From NCBI RefSeq assembly GCF_000381365.1, contig NZ_KB905467.1, positions 365,604-429,603 on the forward strand: a stretch of 64,000 bases of DNA, in the 5' to 3' direction. Position numbers and translations under genes: made by a program. The stretch is from Bacteroides salyersiae WAL 10018 = DSM 18765 = JCM 12988 (GTDB lineage Bacteria > Bacteroidota > Bacteroidia > Bacteroidales > Bacteroidaceae). The notes below the pieces were generated by a model that was given only the letters and a program-made list of their open reading frames with translations, was not told where the DNA came from and ran no database searches. Below are positions 9,222-17,073 of this stretch, piece by piece; positions within the stretch are counted from its first letter, which is position 1, and each line of letters begins with the position of its first letter.

Positions 9222-9706
9222 GGTCGTCTGAATTTGAATACATGGTGGTCTATTTTCAGCAGATAAATTCCGGGAACCAAACGGTCTGTATCCAAATAGC
9301 CGGTTTCGCTGACTTGATCTTGAAAAATTTTCATTCCATCCAGCCCGTAAACAACTGCGGTAGTACCTTTTGCTATGTTTCTGATCTGTACATTTTTTGT
9401 GGATGGATCTACAAAGATGTAAACATTCTGTTCTCCGGTAAGAGAATTACTGATGCCTGTGGTTTCGTTACTGAAAGTAATTGTCCGTACTTCTGAATAG
9501 TGAAAGGAGCTTTCCTCTCCGTTCAGCCGGTTCAGCCATAGTGAGCCATTCTGAAAAGCCAGTTTCCTGATCTCGGATAGACGGAAAGTCTGTTCCGTGC
9601 CATCATTCAGATTGATGATTAAATTCTCTTGTGCTTGTATATGATATACATTTATCATAAATAGCCATCCGAGAATGATTGATGGTAATACTCTGATTCG
9701 ATTCAT
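9218..9706 (-). CDS. Small secreted protein with T9SS-type-A-like C-terminal domain
   Basis: 162 residues with a signal peptide (LPSIILGWLFMINVYHIQAQ). Residues 25-85 contain two short repeats, LNDGTEQTFRLSEIRKLAF and SFHYSEVRTITFSN, a pattern common in small Bacteroidales surface proteins. The last 65 residues (VYIFVDPSTKNVQIRNIAKG, then VVYGLDGMKIF and LVPGIYLLKID) resemble a type A sorting domain. It ends in KFRRP. Its stop overlaps the start of the beta-helix gene by four bases, so the pair is one operon and perhaps one complex. Confidence 0.72.
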   Translation of the reverse strand: MNRIRVLPSIILGWLFMINVYHIQAQENLIINLNDGTEQTFRLSEIRKLAFQNGSLWLNRLNGEESSFHYSEVRTITFSNETTGISNSLTGEQNVYIFVDPSTKNVQIRNIAKGTTAVVYGLDGMKIFQDQVSETGYLDTDRLVPGIYLLKIDHHVFKFRRP

Positions 9707-9721
9707 ATTTTTTAGCGTATT

Positions 9722-9899
9722 AAGAACTTGTCTAAATTTTCCTCTAAAAGTTTTATCAGTTTTTGAGTTTATTTTCGGCCTGTTTCCTTGTTTTCACTCG
9801 TCAGATAGCCCGTTATCCTCCTCTGAAAACAGAAAAATATCCTTAAATAATGATTCTTAAAAGAATGCTGAGCAAAATTTAAATCGGCTCTAAGTTTTA
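9722..9899. repeat. AT-rich dispersed repeat, split copy 1
   Basis: AGAACTTGTCTAAATTTTCC at 9722-9741, followed by TCTAAAAG, matches the left arm of the copy at 10090. The segment about 9855-9895, CTGAGCAAAATTTAAATCGG then CTC, matches the right arm. Here the arms are some 110 bases apart, as if the middle were expanded or two half copies remain. Confidence 0.55.
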
Positions 9900-10089
9900 A
9901 TCGAAATTGAGTATTTTTATATTAAATAACAATTAAAATCAATCAACAGGTCTTTTTTATCTGCCAATACTGAGATTTTGAGGTGTTTACAGAAATACTT
10001 AATATTTATGATTAGAGGATTTCCTTGTGGTAGTAATGAGATCTTGGAAAGAGGGGAAACCGGGGTAAATTTTTATATCGAACATAGAA

Positions 10090-10145
10090 GGGTCTGTTTG
10101 AATTTTCCTCTCAAAATAATACTGAGTAAAATTTAAGCAGGCTCC
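10090..10145. repeat. AT-rich dispersed repeat, compact copy 2
   Basis: GGGTCTGTTTGAATTTTCCT on the left and, read in reverse complement, GGAGCCTGCTTAAATTTTAC on the right form an imperfect palindrome of about 56 bases. A related left arm occurs at 9722 and at 39049. Confidence 0.6.
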
Positions 10146-10178
10146 CAGGTAAATAAAAAAATGATGAGAAAACTTTTA

Positions 10179-10514
10179 TTATAGCTTGGCTTCTTCTTGT
10201 GGAATGCGAAAAGCCGTGTAAAGTTCCAGAATGGCAGCGATGGTAAGACAGGCGATCCATTCATTTCCCCGGGTAGAGAACATGAAAGCTCCGGTCAGCA
10301 CTAATGCGACGGCGCCGAATATTTGCTGGATGCGCAAGCGTTTCAATGTTTTGCTTTTCCCCTTTACCGGAGTATTGATTTGGGCAAGAGCTACAAAGCC
10401 AGCTCCGATGGTATATATATAAGGTGCATAAATCCATCCGGTGATGAATACTGCTGCTCCTACAAGAGCCATAAGAGCGCCTACGGCAAAAAGTGCGGGT
10501 ACGAGTTGTTTCAT
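10179..10514 (-). CDS. Small integral membrane protein, unknown function
   Basis: 111 residues with about four hydrophobic segments: roughly 5-28 (LFAVGALMALVGAAVFITGW), 30-45, 65-82 (IFGAVALVLTGAFMF) and 88-105. It has no catalytic motif. It starts directly at the stop of the DivIC-like gene, with zero bases between them, so it is very probably co-transcribed. A cell-envelope role is only implied by this neighbour. Confidence 0.8.
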   Translation of the reverse strand: MKQLVPALFAVGALMALVGAAVFITGWIYAPYIYTIGAGFVALAQINTPVKGKSKTLKRLRIQQIFGAVALVLTGAFMFSTRGNEWIACLTIAAILELYTAFRIPQEEAKL

Positions 10515-10814
10515 TTATTTATTTTCAAATACGTAAATATCTTCATTGGGTTTCTTCATCAGATACTTTTCACGTGCTATTTGCTCGATGGCATCAGGAT
10601 TACTGCTTAGCTCGTTGAGTTTCTTTGTGTTTTCTTCGTAGTCGGCACGGTATTTTTCGATTTCGCTTTGCAACCGACTGATTTCACGTGTATATCCGAT
10701 ACGCCGGATGGCGCTGTTTTCGTCCAGAAAACCGATGATGGCTGCAAAAGCCAACACAGTGATGAGATATTTGTGTTTACCGATAAACTCCCAGATTGTT
10801 AGTAAATTGCTCAT
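10515..10814 (-). CDS. Septum formation initiator, DivIC/FtsB family
   Basis: 99 residues: one membrane helix (about 14-32, HKYLITVLAFAAIIGFLDEN) and then a periplasmic coiled coil ISRLQSEIEKYRADYEENTK up to about residue 70. The family-typical end EQIAREKYLMKKPNEDIYVF matches FtsB/DivIC proteins that link late divisome components. Length and layout are normal. A -7 box sits about 25 bases upstream. Confidence 0.9.
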   Translation of the reverse strand: MSNLLTIWEFIGKHKYLITVLAFAAIIGFLDENSAIRRIGYTREISRLQSEIEKYRADYEENTKKLNELSSNPDAIEQIAREKYLMKKPNEDIYVFENK

Positions 10815-10837
10815 AATTTCTCCTTTAATTCCGTATG

Positions 10838-10845
10838 CAAAGATA
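10838..10845 (-). promoter_or_regulatory. -7 box of the DivIC-like gene
   Basis: CAAAGATA on the plus strand reads TATCTTTG on the minus strand, matching TAnnTTTG, 24 bases before the ATG. It faces away from the dnaX promoter. Confidence 0.6.
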
Positions 10846-10922
10846 AAACTTATAACTTAAAACTTGCCACTTCCCGGCTAAAACTTCTCACTCATCACTT
10901 ATTACTTATTACTTTTTTTGCG

Positions 10923-10930
10923 TACATTTG
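10923..10930 (+). promoter_or_regulatory. -7 box of dnaX
   Basis: TACATTTG, 33 bases before the chosen dnaX ATG at 10963. It lies inside the longer open frame, which argues against any start upstream of it. Confidence 0.6.
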
Positions 10931-10962
10931 CAGAAACTCAAAAAACAGAGAGATCCCGACGT

Positions 10963-12819
10963 ATGGAAAACTATATTGTATCTGCCCGTAAATATCGTCC
11001 GTCTACCTTTGAGTCGGTGGTGGGCCAACGGGCATTGACTACGACACTGAAGAATGCCATTGCCACGCAAAAACTGGCGCATGCCTATCTGTTTTGCGGG
11101 CCTCGTGGAGTAGGAAAAACCACGTGTGCACGTATCTTTGCCAAGACTATCAACTGTATGACTCCTACTGAGGATGGAGAGGCTTGTAATGCATGTGAGT
11201 CTTGTGTGGCTTTCAATGAACAGCGTTCCTATAACATTCATGAATTGGATGCCGCGTCCAATAATTCGGTAGATGATATCCGCCAATTGGTAGAGCAAGT
11301 GCGGATTCCGCCACAGATCGGTAAGTATAAGGTGTATATTATCGATGAGGTACATATGTTGTCGGCCTCTGCTTTCAATGCTTTTTTGAAAACATTGGAG
11401 GAACCTCCCCGTCATGCTATTTTTATTTTGGCGACGACGGAGAAGCATAAGATTCTTCCTACTATTTTGTCGCGTTGCCAGATTTATGATTTTAACCGTA
11501 TCAGTGTGGAAGACACGGTGCAGCATCTGGCTTATGTGGCTTCTAAAGAGAATATCACAGCAGAACCCGAAGCGCTGAATGTCATTGCGTTGAAAGCGGA
11601 TGGCGGTATGCGTGATGCACTTTCCATCTTCGATCAAGTGGTAAGCTTTACCGGTGGACACATTACGTATAAGAGCGTGATTGAGAATCTCAATGTGTTG
11701 GATTATGAATATTATTTCCGGTTGACGGACTGCTTTCTTGAGAATAAGGTGAGTGACGCCCTGTTGTTGTTCAATGATGTGCTGAACAAAGGTTTTGACG
11801 GTAGTCATTTCATTACGGGACTTTCTTCTCATTTCCGTGATTTGCTTGTCAGTAAAGATGCTGCTACTTTGGCATTGCTTGAAGTAGGAGCCAGCATCCG
11901 GCAGCGTTATCAGGAACAGGCACAGAAGTGCCCGTTGCCTTTTCTGTATCGGGCTATGAAGCTCTGTAATGATTGTGATATGAATTACCGTGCCAGCAAA
12001 AATAAGCGTTTGCTGGTGGAACTGGCCTTGATACAGGTTGCCCAGCTTACCACCGAGGGGGATGACGTGGGTGATGGGCGTCGCCCTAAGCAAGCTATAA
12101 AACCCATATTTACGCAATCTGTTGCTGCTCAGCAGTCACAGACTGTTCCTACTACGTCGCAAACTCAACCGGTTTCTGCTGTCGTTACTCCGGTTCAGCA
12201 ACAACAGCAGCAACTGCAACAACCGGCGTCTGTCCAATCTGTTCCTGTGGCTGGGACTTCTCCGGTTATTCCATCATCAGCAGATATACCTGCTTCCGGA
12301 TTGAAGGTGCCGGTGAAGGAAGAGAAGAAAATTCCGGTAATGAATAAGGCCGGTTTGGGGGTTTCTATTAAGCATCCTCAGAAAGAAGCTGTTTCGCAGA
12401 GGACGACTACGCCTCAAGCATCGTCTCAGGTTCAGTCTCAGCCCGAAGAAGATTATATCTTCAATGAAAAAGATTTGAATTACTATTGGCAGGAGTATGC
12501 CGGCCAGCTTCCTATCGAGCATAAAGCGCTTGCGATGCGTATGCAGAATATTCGTCTGACGCTACTTAATGATGATATAACTTTTGAGGTAGTAGTGGAT
12601 AATGAGATTGTGGCAAAGGACTTTACTTCTATGATTCCTAATGTACAAAACTATCTTCGCAGTCGTTTGAAGAACAGGAAGGTGAAGATGACGGTCCGTG
12701 TCAGTGCACCTGCCGAGAACGTACGTGCCTTCAGCAGGGTAGAGAAATTCCAGATGATGGCAAAGAAAAATGAGGCATTGTTACAGTTGAAAGACGAGTT
12801 CGGGTTAGAGTTATATTAA
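10963..12819 (+). CDS. dnaX: DNA polymerase III subunit gamma/tau
   Basis: Clamp-loader ATPase of the replisome, 618 residues from MENYIVSARKYRP, the family's usual start. Walker A GPRGVGKTT lies at about residue 45. The zinc-binding set C-(x8-9)-C-x2-C-x2-C appears in CMTPTEDGEACNACESC. Walker B IIDEVHML and the SRC motif in ILSRCQIYDF follow. Residues about 370-510 are a Gln/Pro/Ser/Thr-rich linker. The C-terminal domain (DLNYYWQEYAGQLP onward) is the Bacteroidetes-type tau tail. No internal frameshift slippage signal was recognised. It converges with, and overlaps by nine bases, the 12811-13221 gene. Confidence 0.96.
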   Translation: MENYIVSARKYRPSTFESVVGQRALTTTLKNAIATQKLAHAYLFCGPRGVGKTTCARIFAKTINCMTPTEDGEACNACESCVAFNEQRSYNIHELDAASNNSVDDIRQLVEQVRIPPQIGKYKVYIIDEVHMLSASAFNAFLKTLEEPPRHAIFILATTEKHKILPTILSRCQIYDFNRISVEDTVQHLAYVASKENITAEPEALNVIALKADGGMRDALSIFDQVVSFTGGHITYKSVIENLNVLDYEYYFRLTDCFLENKVSDALLLFNDVLNKGFDGSHFITGLSSHFRDLLVSKDAATLALLEVGASIRQRYQEQAQKCPLPFLYRAMKLCNDCDMNYRASKNKRLLVELALIQVAQLTTEGDDVGDGRRPKQAIKPIFTQSVAAQQSQTVPTTSQTQPVSAVVTPVQQQQQQLQQPASVQSVPVAGTSPVIPSSADIPASGLKVPVKEEKKIPVMNKAGLGVSIKHPQKEAVSQRTTTPQASSQVQSQPEEDYIFNEKDLNYYWQEYAGQLPIEHKALAMRMQNIRLTLLNDDITFEVVVDNEIVAKDFTSMIPNVQNYLRSRLKNRKVKMTVRVSAPAENVRAFSRVEKFQMMAKKNEALLQLKDEFGLELY

Positions 12820-13221
12820 ATCTTGCACTTCTTCTTTCTGTAATATCTCCCAGAATCTTTGTGGCAACCAGATATTGGGTATGTTTATTGCGTTTTTGAA
12901 CAATGGTGCAATATCGGCAGGACGGAATCCTGCTATTCCACATCCTATCTCAGTGACGAGGAATGTTTTTTCCGGATCGTTTTGAGCAAATTTTATGAAT
13001 TGGTCTATGTAGGGGCGAATCGTTCCGATGCCGCCTTGCATGGTAGGGATGGCATACGTCTGTCCTTGAAGACCCGTGCCTTGCCCCCAGACGGCTCCCC
13101 ATTGGTTCATAGCCAGACGGGCGGCACCTCCACCATGATAGCCTTGCAGGTTGCTGCCGAATACGAATATCTCATTAGGCTTTAATTCTGTGATGTGATT
13201 GGGGGTGATGCGTGTATTCAT
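12811..13221 (-). CDS. Conserved protein with macro-like glycine loops (A1S_2505-like)
   Basis: 136 residues. The conserved block IFVFGSNLQGYHGGGAA, then GAVWGQGTGLQGQTYAIPT, with a later GCGIAGF, is that of a widespread small family (A1S_2505-like) found in phages and bacteria. The glycine-rich loops recall nucleotide or ADP-ribose binding macrodomains; that link is inference. It ends inside the end of dnaX on the opposite strand (nine-base overlap), so any extension of either gene would alter the other. Confidence 0.78.
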   Translation of the reverse strand: MNTRITPNHITELKPNEIFVFGSNLQGYHGGGAARLAMNQWGAVWGQGTGLQGQTYAIPTMQGGIGTIRPYIDQFIKFAQNDPEKTFLVTEIGCGIAGFRPADIAPLFKNAINIPNIWLPQRFWEILQKEEVQDLI

Positions 13222-13364
13222 GATTCAATAATTCTTAGTTGCCCGTAAAGATAGTGATTCTTTTATTAATTTTGTGAATGCATTCCGGTCGTTCGTTCAA
13301 TTTATTTCTGTTATAGAGAGAATTGGCGGACTTTTGTGATATGTTTCACTAAAATAAAAGATTT

Positions 13365-14363
13365 ATGGAAAAGCAGAAAATGCAATTTAAAACTCGGAAT
13401 GTAGGATTTATTGTTCCTATTGGTCTTTATCTTCTTTTTGCCGGAATGCTTTCCTGGAGATCTGTCGTGAGTGCCAGATCTTTTCCTATAGGCGTCATGG
13501 CTACTTGAGGGATGGCTATCCCTGTCCTCACTATTCTTTCGTTGTTTTGTTCTTATCTCTTTTCTCATTTGTATACTAAAAATAAGAAATGGGGATGCTG
13601 GGGATTCATTCTTTATATTGGAGCCATTATTCTTTATATCTATCTGCTAAGTAAGAATTGGGGATTGGTATTCTGGATGTTATGTTCTAATTTGCGTTCG
13701 CTTGCTTTAGGGGTTTTATTGTATATGTCTTATGATTGGTTTCGTAAAGTACGGAGACAAAAAGAATTAGAAAAACAGAATCTTCAAAGTGAACTTAAAC
13801 TTCTAAAGAATCAGTTAAATCCGCACTTTTTATTTAATGCCTTAAATAATATCGATAGCTTGATACGTTCAGATCCTGAGAAAGCTTCCAAATCTTTGGT
13901 ACAGATGTCTGATATGATGCGTTATATGATTTATGAGACGAATGTTCCCGAAGTATATTTCAGGCAAGAACTGGATTATATTAAAAACTACCTTGCTTTG
14001 CAACGATTGCAATATGATAATCCGGAATTAGTATCTTATGTATTGGAGGGTGAAGCCGGTGATATATGTATCGCTCCTATGTTGTTTATTCCTTTTATAG
14101 AAAATGCATTCAAGCATTGTACGGACAAGAAGGCAAAAGAGGCTATTTGTTTTCACTTTCAAATTCAAAGTTCGGAGATACTGTTTACGGCATCGAATCT
14201 TTATGATCCGTTGAAACGTATGAATAAAGATTCTTCTACCGGCATCGGACTCAGTACAGTAAAACGGCGGTTGGATTTTTTATATGCCGGCAGATATAAT
14301 TTGAGGATTAATGAAGAAAATGGTTATTTTGGTGTATCATTAATATGCTGTGCAGGGATTTGA
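13365..14363 (+). pseudogene. LytS-type sensor histidine kinase interrupted by in-frame TGA
   Basis: ATG 13365 opens a frame of 47 residues with a membrane segment (VGFIVPIGLYLLFAGML) that ends in TGA at 13506-13508. The same frame resumes two codons later at ATG 13512 and runs to 14363 (283 residues). Read through as Trp, VMAT(W)GMAIPVLTIL makes a continuous membrane helix, so a single TGG-to-TGA change explains the break. The remainder keeps the His_kinase block KNQLNPHFLFNALNNIDSL (phospho-His), the N-box IPFIENAFKHC and GIGLSTVKRRL. A shortened protein could start at 13512, lacking the first membrane helix. No LytTR regulator gene follows, which is unusual for this family. A base-calling error is possible. 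Confidence 0.7.
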
Positions 14364-14439
14364 ATATGATGTGTCCGACTATTTGGGGTCTCCTTGATCC
14401 CCAATGTGGCACTTGAAAACGAACCTCTTTAAACGAAGA

Positions 14440-14469
14440 AATCCTCAATAATCATGATTATCAAGGATT
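14440..14469 (-). terminator. Terminator hairpin of tRNA-His
   Basis: On the minus strand AATCCTTGATAATCA pairs with TGATTATTGAGGATT (two G-U pairs), followed by TTCTTC. It lies eight bases after the mature tRNA end. Confidence 0.7.
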
Positions 14470-14476
14470 CTCTTTG

Positions 14477-14550
14477 GGTGGAAGACCGGACTCGAACCGG
14501 CGACATTCAGAACCACAATCTGACGCTCTAACCAACTGAACTACATCCAC
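14477..14550 (-). tRNA. tRNA-His (GTG)
   Basis: The minus strand folds as a cloverleaf: acceptor GTGGATG / CTTCCAC with one U-U mismatch, D-arm with GTTCAGTTGGTTAGAGC, anticodon stem TCAGA / TCTGA around loop TTGTGGT (anticodon GTG), and T-arm GCCGG-TTCGAGT-CCGGT. A G stands at position -1 (14551) opposite C73, the tRNA-His hallmark. CCA is not fully encoded. Confidence 0.95.
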
Positions 14551-14576
14551 CATGTTTGCGTTTCTCTAACGCGGTG

Positions 14577-14606
14577 CAAAGATAGATATAATCTTTTAAT
14601 CTGCAA
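14577..14606 (-). promoter_or_regulatory. Promoter of tRNA-His
   Basis: Plus-strand CAAAGATA (14577-14584) reads TATCTTTG on the minus strand. CAA at 14604-14606 gives a TTG -33 element with 19 bases between them. Confidence 0.75.
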
Positions 14607-14624
14607 ATATTAGAAGGACTTTTT

Positions 14625-15770
14625 TTAATAAAAAATGTACTCTTTTATTCCCTTATTATGTTTGTTGAATAGGGAGCGGGTATCCTTAGTAAAGATTTTC
14701 AAGTGGTTACGTTCTGTAACGGATAGTGAGTCTGTCGGATAATTGATCGGATATAATATGTAATTCTTCTTTCGCGATAATACCGGCCGAGAAGTCCATA
14801 CTAAACCGTATTCGCAATTGGTGACGCGGGTAATGCTGTCCTTTTCAAGTTCTAATTTAAACAAAATTCCTCCGTCTGTCCGGCGGGCAGACATATTGGA
14901 AATGAAATTTCCTAAAGAATAGACTACCGCATGTTGGCTACCTGCCGTGCTGTCCGTGCGAAGTTCCATTGGCTGTACTACATGGGGATGAGAACCGATG
15001 ATATGAGTTACACCTTGCTGCAATAACCAGTCTGCGAGAGAGGTCTGTTCCCGGTTAGGGAGCGATTGGTATTCTTCACCCCAATGTATACAGGCAATGA
15101 GAACATCGGGTTGGAGTGCTTTCGCTTTCCGGATGTCCAGTGCCATCGTCTCTTTGTCAATGTAATTCACAATGTTGGGAGAAGTTGCTTTGAGACCGTT
15201 TGTACCATACGTATAGTTGAGAAGTACGATGCGGAAACCGTTCTTTTCTATCATGAGCGGATATCGCTGTTCGCGTGTTTCAGCATTGGTGTATGTACCT
15301 GCATATGGGATGCGGAGGGAGTCGAGCATGAGAATGGTTCGTTCCAGACCTTTTTTACCCCGATCCAGGCAATGGTTGTTGGCTGTTATCAATACGTTGA
15401 AACCCGCTTCACGGATGGCGGAAAGATATTCGTCCGGTGCACTGAAAGCAGGATAGCCACGATATGGTTTTCCGCCGAGGGTTACTTCCAGATTGGCGAT
15501 GGCAATATCCGCCCGGCTGATTTCTTCTTTGACGAATTTGAAACAATCGGAGTAATCGTATCCGGCAGGAGTACGGGCGGCATTGATTTGTCCTTGGTGT
15601 TGCATCAGGTCACCGGCAAAAAGGAGTGTGATGCGGTGGGGAAGAAGGCTGTCATCCGCATTGGATATGATCGTATCTGAAACAGCCTTGACTGTATCTC
15701 CCTTTTCCTGCGACACAGATGTGCAGGAAAAGGAGAGAAGTAAGAGAATTATGAATGAGAAATATCTCAT
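14625..15770 (-). CDS. CapA-family metallophosphatase-like lipoprotein
   Basis: 381 residues with a lipoprotein signal ([12 protein letters not shown]). The CapA/PgsA fold (calcineurin-like) is shown by [49 protein letters not shown] and [13 protein letters not shown], the last two carrying metal histidines. CapA proteins act in poly-gamma-glutamate capsule synthesis in some bacteria, but many relatives have no proven role, and no capBC genes are nearby. Its ATG overlaps the folD stop (ATGA), so it is translated with folD. Confidence 0.88.
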   Translation of the reverse strand: MRYFSFIILLLLSFSCTSVSQEKGDTVKAVSDTIISNADDSLLPHRITLLFAGDLMQHQGQINAARTPAGYDYSDCFKFVKEEISRADIAIANLEVTLGGKPYRGYPAFSAPDEYLSAIREAGFNVLITANNHCLDRGKKGLERTILMLDSLRIPYAGTYTNAETREQRYPLMIEKNGFRIVLLNYTYGTNGLKATSPNIVNYIDKETMALDIRKAKALQPDVLIACIHWGEEYQSLPNREQTSLADWLLQQGVTHIIGSHPHVVQPMELRTDSTAGSQHAVVYSLGNFISNMSARRTDGGILFKLELEKDSITRVTNCEYGLVWTSRPVLSRKKNYILYPINYPTDSLSVTERNHLKIFTKDTRSLFNKHNKGIKEYIFY

Positions 15771-16648
15771 TTATAAATGGCTTTTTTACCGGCCAACAGC
15801 GTGTTCTTCATCAACGAAACAATGGTCATAGGGCCTACACCTCCCGGCACGGGGGTGATGTATGAACACTTGGGAGCAACCTCATCAAACTTTACGTCGC
15901 CCGTCAGTTTGAAACCGGATTTTTTGCTGGCGTCGGGTACGCGGGTGGTACCTACATCGATAATAACCGCACCTTCTTTCACCATATCGGCTTTCACGAA
16001 ATTAGGCTGTCCTAAGGCAGCGATAATGATATCGGCTTCCTGACATTCTTTTACCAGGTCACGTGAGCGGCTATGGCAAACGGTGACTGTTGCGTCTCCC
16101 GGGTAGGCTTTCTGCATCATGAGGGCAGCCATCGGTTTACCGACAATGTTACTGCGTCCCAATACTACGCACTTTTTACCCGATGTTTCGATTTTATAAC
16201 GCTTCAGCAGTTCGAGTATGCCGTTCGGAGTGGCAGATACGTAACAGGGCAGTCCGATAGACATGCGTCCTACGTTAATGGGATGGAAACCGTCTACGTC
16301 TTTGCGATAGTCGATGGTTTCGATTACTTTCTGTTCGGAGATGTGCTTGGGCAACGGGAGCTGTACGATAAAGCCGTCCACGTCGGTATCTTCGTTAAGT
16401 TCGCGTACTTTGGCCAGCAGTTCGTCTTCGGTCACATCGCTTTCATAACGGATAAGGGACGATTTGAAACCGCATACTTCACAGGCTTTTACTTTTGCAG
16501 CTACGTATGTTTCGCTACCTCCGTCGTGTCCTACAAGGATAGCGGCCAAGTGGGGACGTTTACCTCCATTAGCCACAATTTCTGCCACTTCATCGGCAAT
16601 TTCTTGCTTTACTTGTTCGGAAATGGCTTTTCCATCTATAAGGGTCAT
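15767..16648 (-). CDS. folD: Bifunctional methylenetetrahydrofolate dehydrogenase/cyclohydrolase
   Basis: NADP-dependent oxidation of 5,10-methylene-THF and hydrolysis of the methenyl form, in cytosolic one-carbon metabolism. 293 residues from [10 protein letters not shown]; an in-frame ATG 31 codons upstream would add a non-homologous tail and would lie outside the promoter. Motifs: [11 protein letters not shown] with the YxxxK catalytic pair, [22 protein letters not shown] (cofactor loop) and [16 protein letters not shown] near the end. Followed by the CapA-like gene with a four-base overlap. Confidence 0.97.
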   Translation of the reverse strand: MTLIDGKAISEQVKQEIADEVAEIVANGGKRPHLAAILVGHDGGSETYVAAKVKACEVCGFKSSLIRYESDVTEDELLAKVRELNEDTDVDGFIVQLPLPKHISEQKVIETIDYRKDVDGFHPINVGRMSIGLPCYVSATPNGILELLKRYKIETSGKKCVVLGRSNIVGKPMAALMMQKAYPGDATVTVCHSRSRDLVKECQEADIIIAALGQPNFVKADMVKEGAVIIDVGTTRVPDASKKSGFKLTGDVKFDEVAPKCSYITPVPGGVGPMTIVSLMKNTLLAGKKAIYK

Positions 16649-16672
16649 GTTCAATAGTATTTTGGTGATGGG

Positions 16673-16703
16673 CAAAAGTAGAATAATTTGCCGAACTCTC
16701 CAA
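16673..16703 (-). promoter_or_regulatory. Promoter of folD
   Basis: Plus-strand CAAAAGTA (16673-16680) reads TACTTTTG on the minus strand. CAA at 16701-16703 supplies TTG with a 20-base spacer. The box lies 25 bases before the folD ATG. Confidence 0.7.
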
Positions 16704-16948
16704 GTCAAAGGAAAAGAAAGAAAGGAGCTTGTTTTTGTCAAGAGCTGATTTACGTATTCTTAACAAAATAGCCGGCGCTTCGCAAGAAAATGTGTGCCGC
16801 ATTGTAATCCGGTTACATTTGTATCGCAACTAATAATGAAATGCATCGTGACATTACTTGTTATGTACCGTGACATGCCTTGTTATTTTGTATAAGTATT
16901 GTTCGGAAGTGCCGTAAGCACCCATCCCGGAGCCTTTGGCAAGTGATT
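16704..16948. other. Gene-free stretch between folD promoter and ffh terminator
   Basis: No gene recognised. It carries a tandem 22-base repeat (entered separately) and several short direct and inverted motifs around TTGTTAT. Confidence 0.5.
16847..16890. repeat. Two tandem 22-base units CGTGACAT-nn-CTTGTTAT
   Basis: Unit 1 (16847-16868) and unit 2 (16869-16890) share CGTGACAT, then two free bases, then CTTGTTAT. They lie upstream of the folD promoter in a gene-free stretch. Function unknown. Confidence 0.6.
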
Positions 16949-16982
16949 TAAAAAAGAAAAGGAGAAAGCCGAAGCTCTCTCC
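16949..16982 (-). terminator. Terminator of ffh
   Basis: On the minus strand GGAGAGAGC-TTCG-GCTTTCTCC forms a stem with a UUCG tetraloop, followed by TTTTCTTTTTT. It is about 90 bases after the ffh stop. Confidence 0.9.
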
Positions 16983-17073
16983 TTTATAGGTGTTTTAACT
17001 GAATATACTTTATGATTACGTCTGTAAAGATACGAAATCAGAATGCAATAATCAAGCTTTTAGCCGGAAATTA

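Larger units (their letters stand above)
9707..10178. other. AT-rich gene-free stretch holding repeat copies
   Basis: 472 bases without a credible gene. It separates the 9218-9706 gene (start side) from the 3' end of the DivIC/membrane-protein pair. It contains two copies of an AT-rich inverted-repeat element (entered separately). Nothing else was recognised; no clear promoter box was seen for the 9706 start. Confidence 0.6.

Noticed and set aside
10909-12117. Long open frame (402 codons) on the minus strand across dnaX
   Set aside because: It is antisense to a well-supported dnaX, its translation has no recognisable domain and is rich in His/Arg/Ile as mirror frames are, and it has no promoter.
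14625-15770. Capsule (poly-gamma-glutamate) synthesis locus
   Set aside because: Only a CapA-fold protein is present; capB and capC homologues are absent and the gene is coupled to folD.
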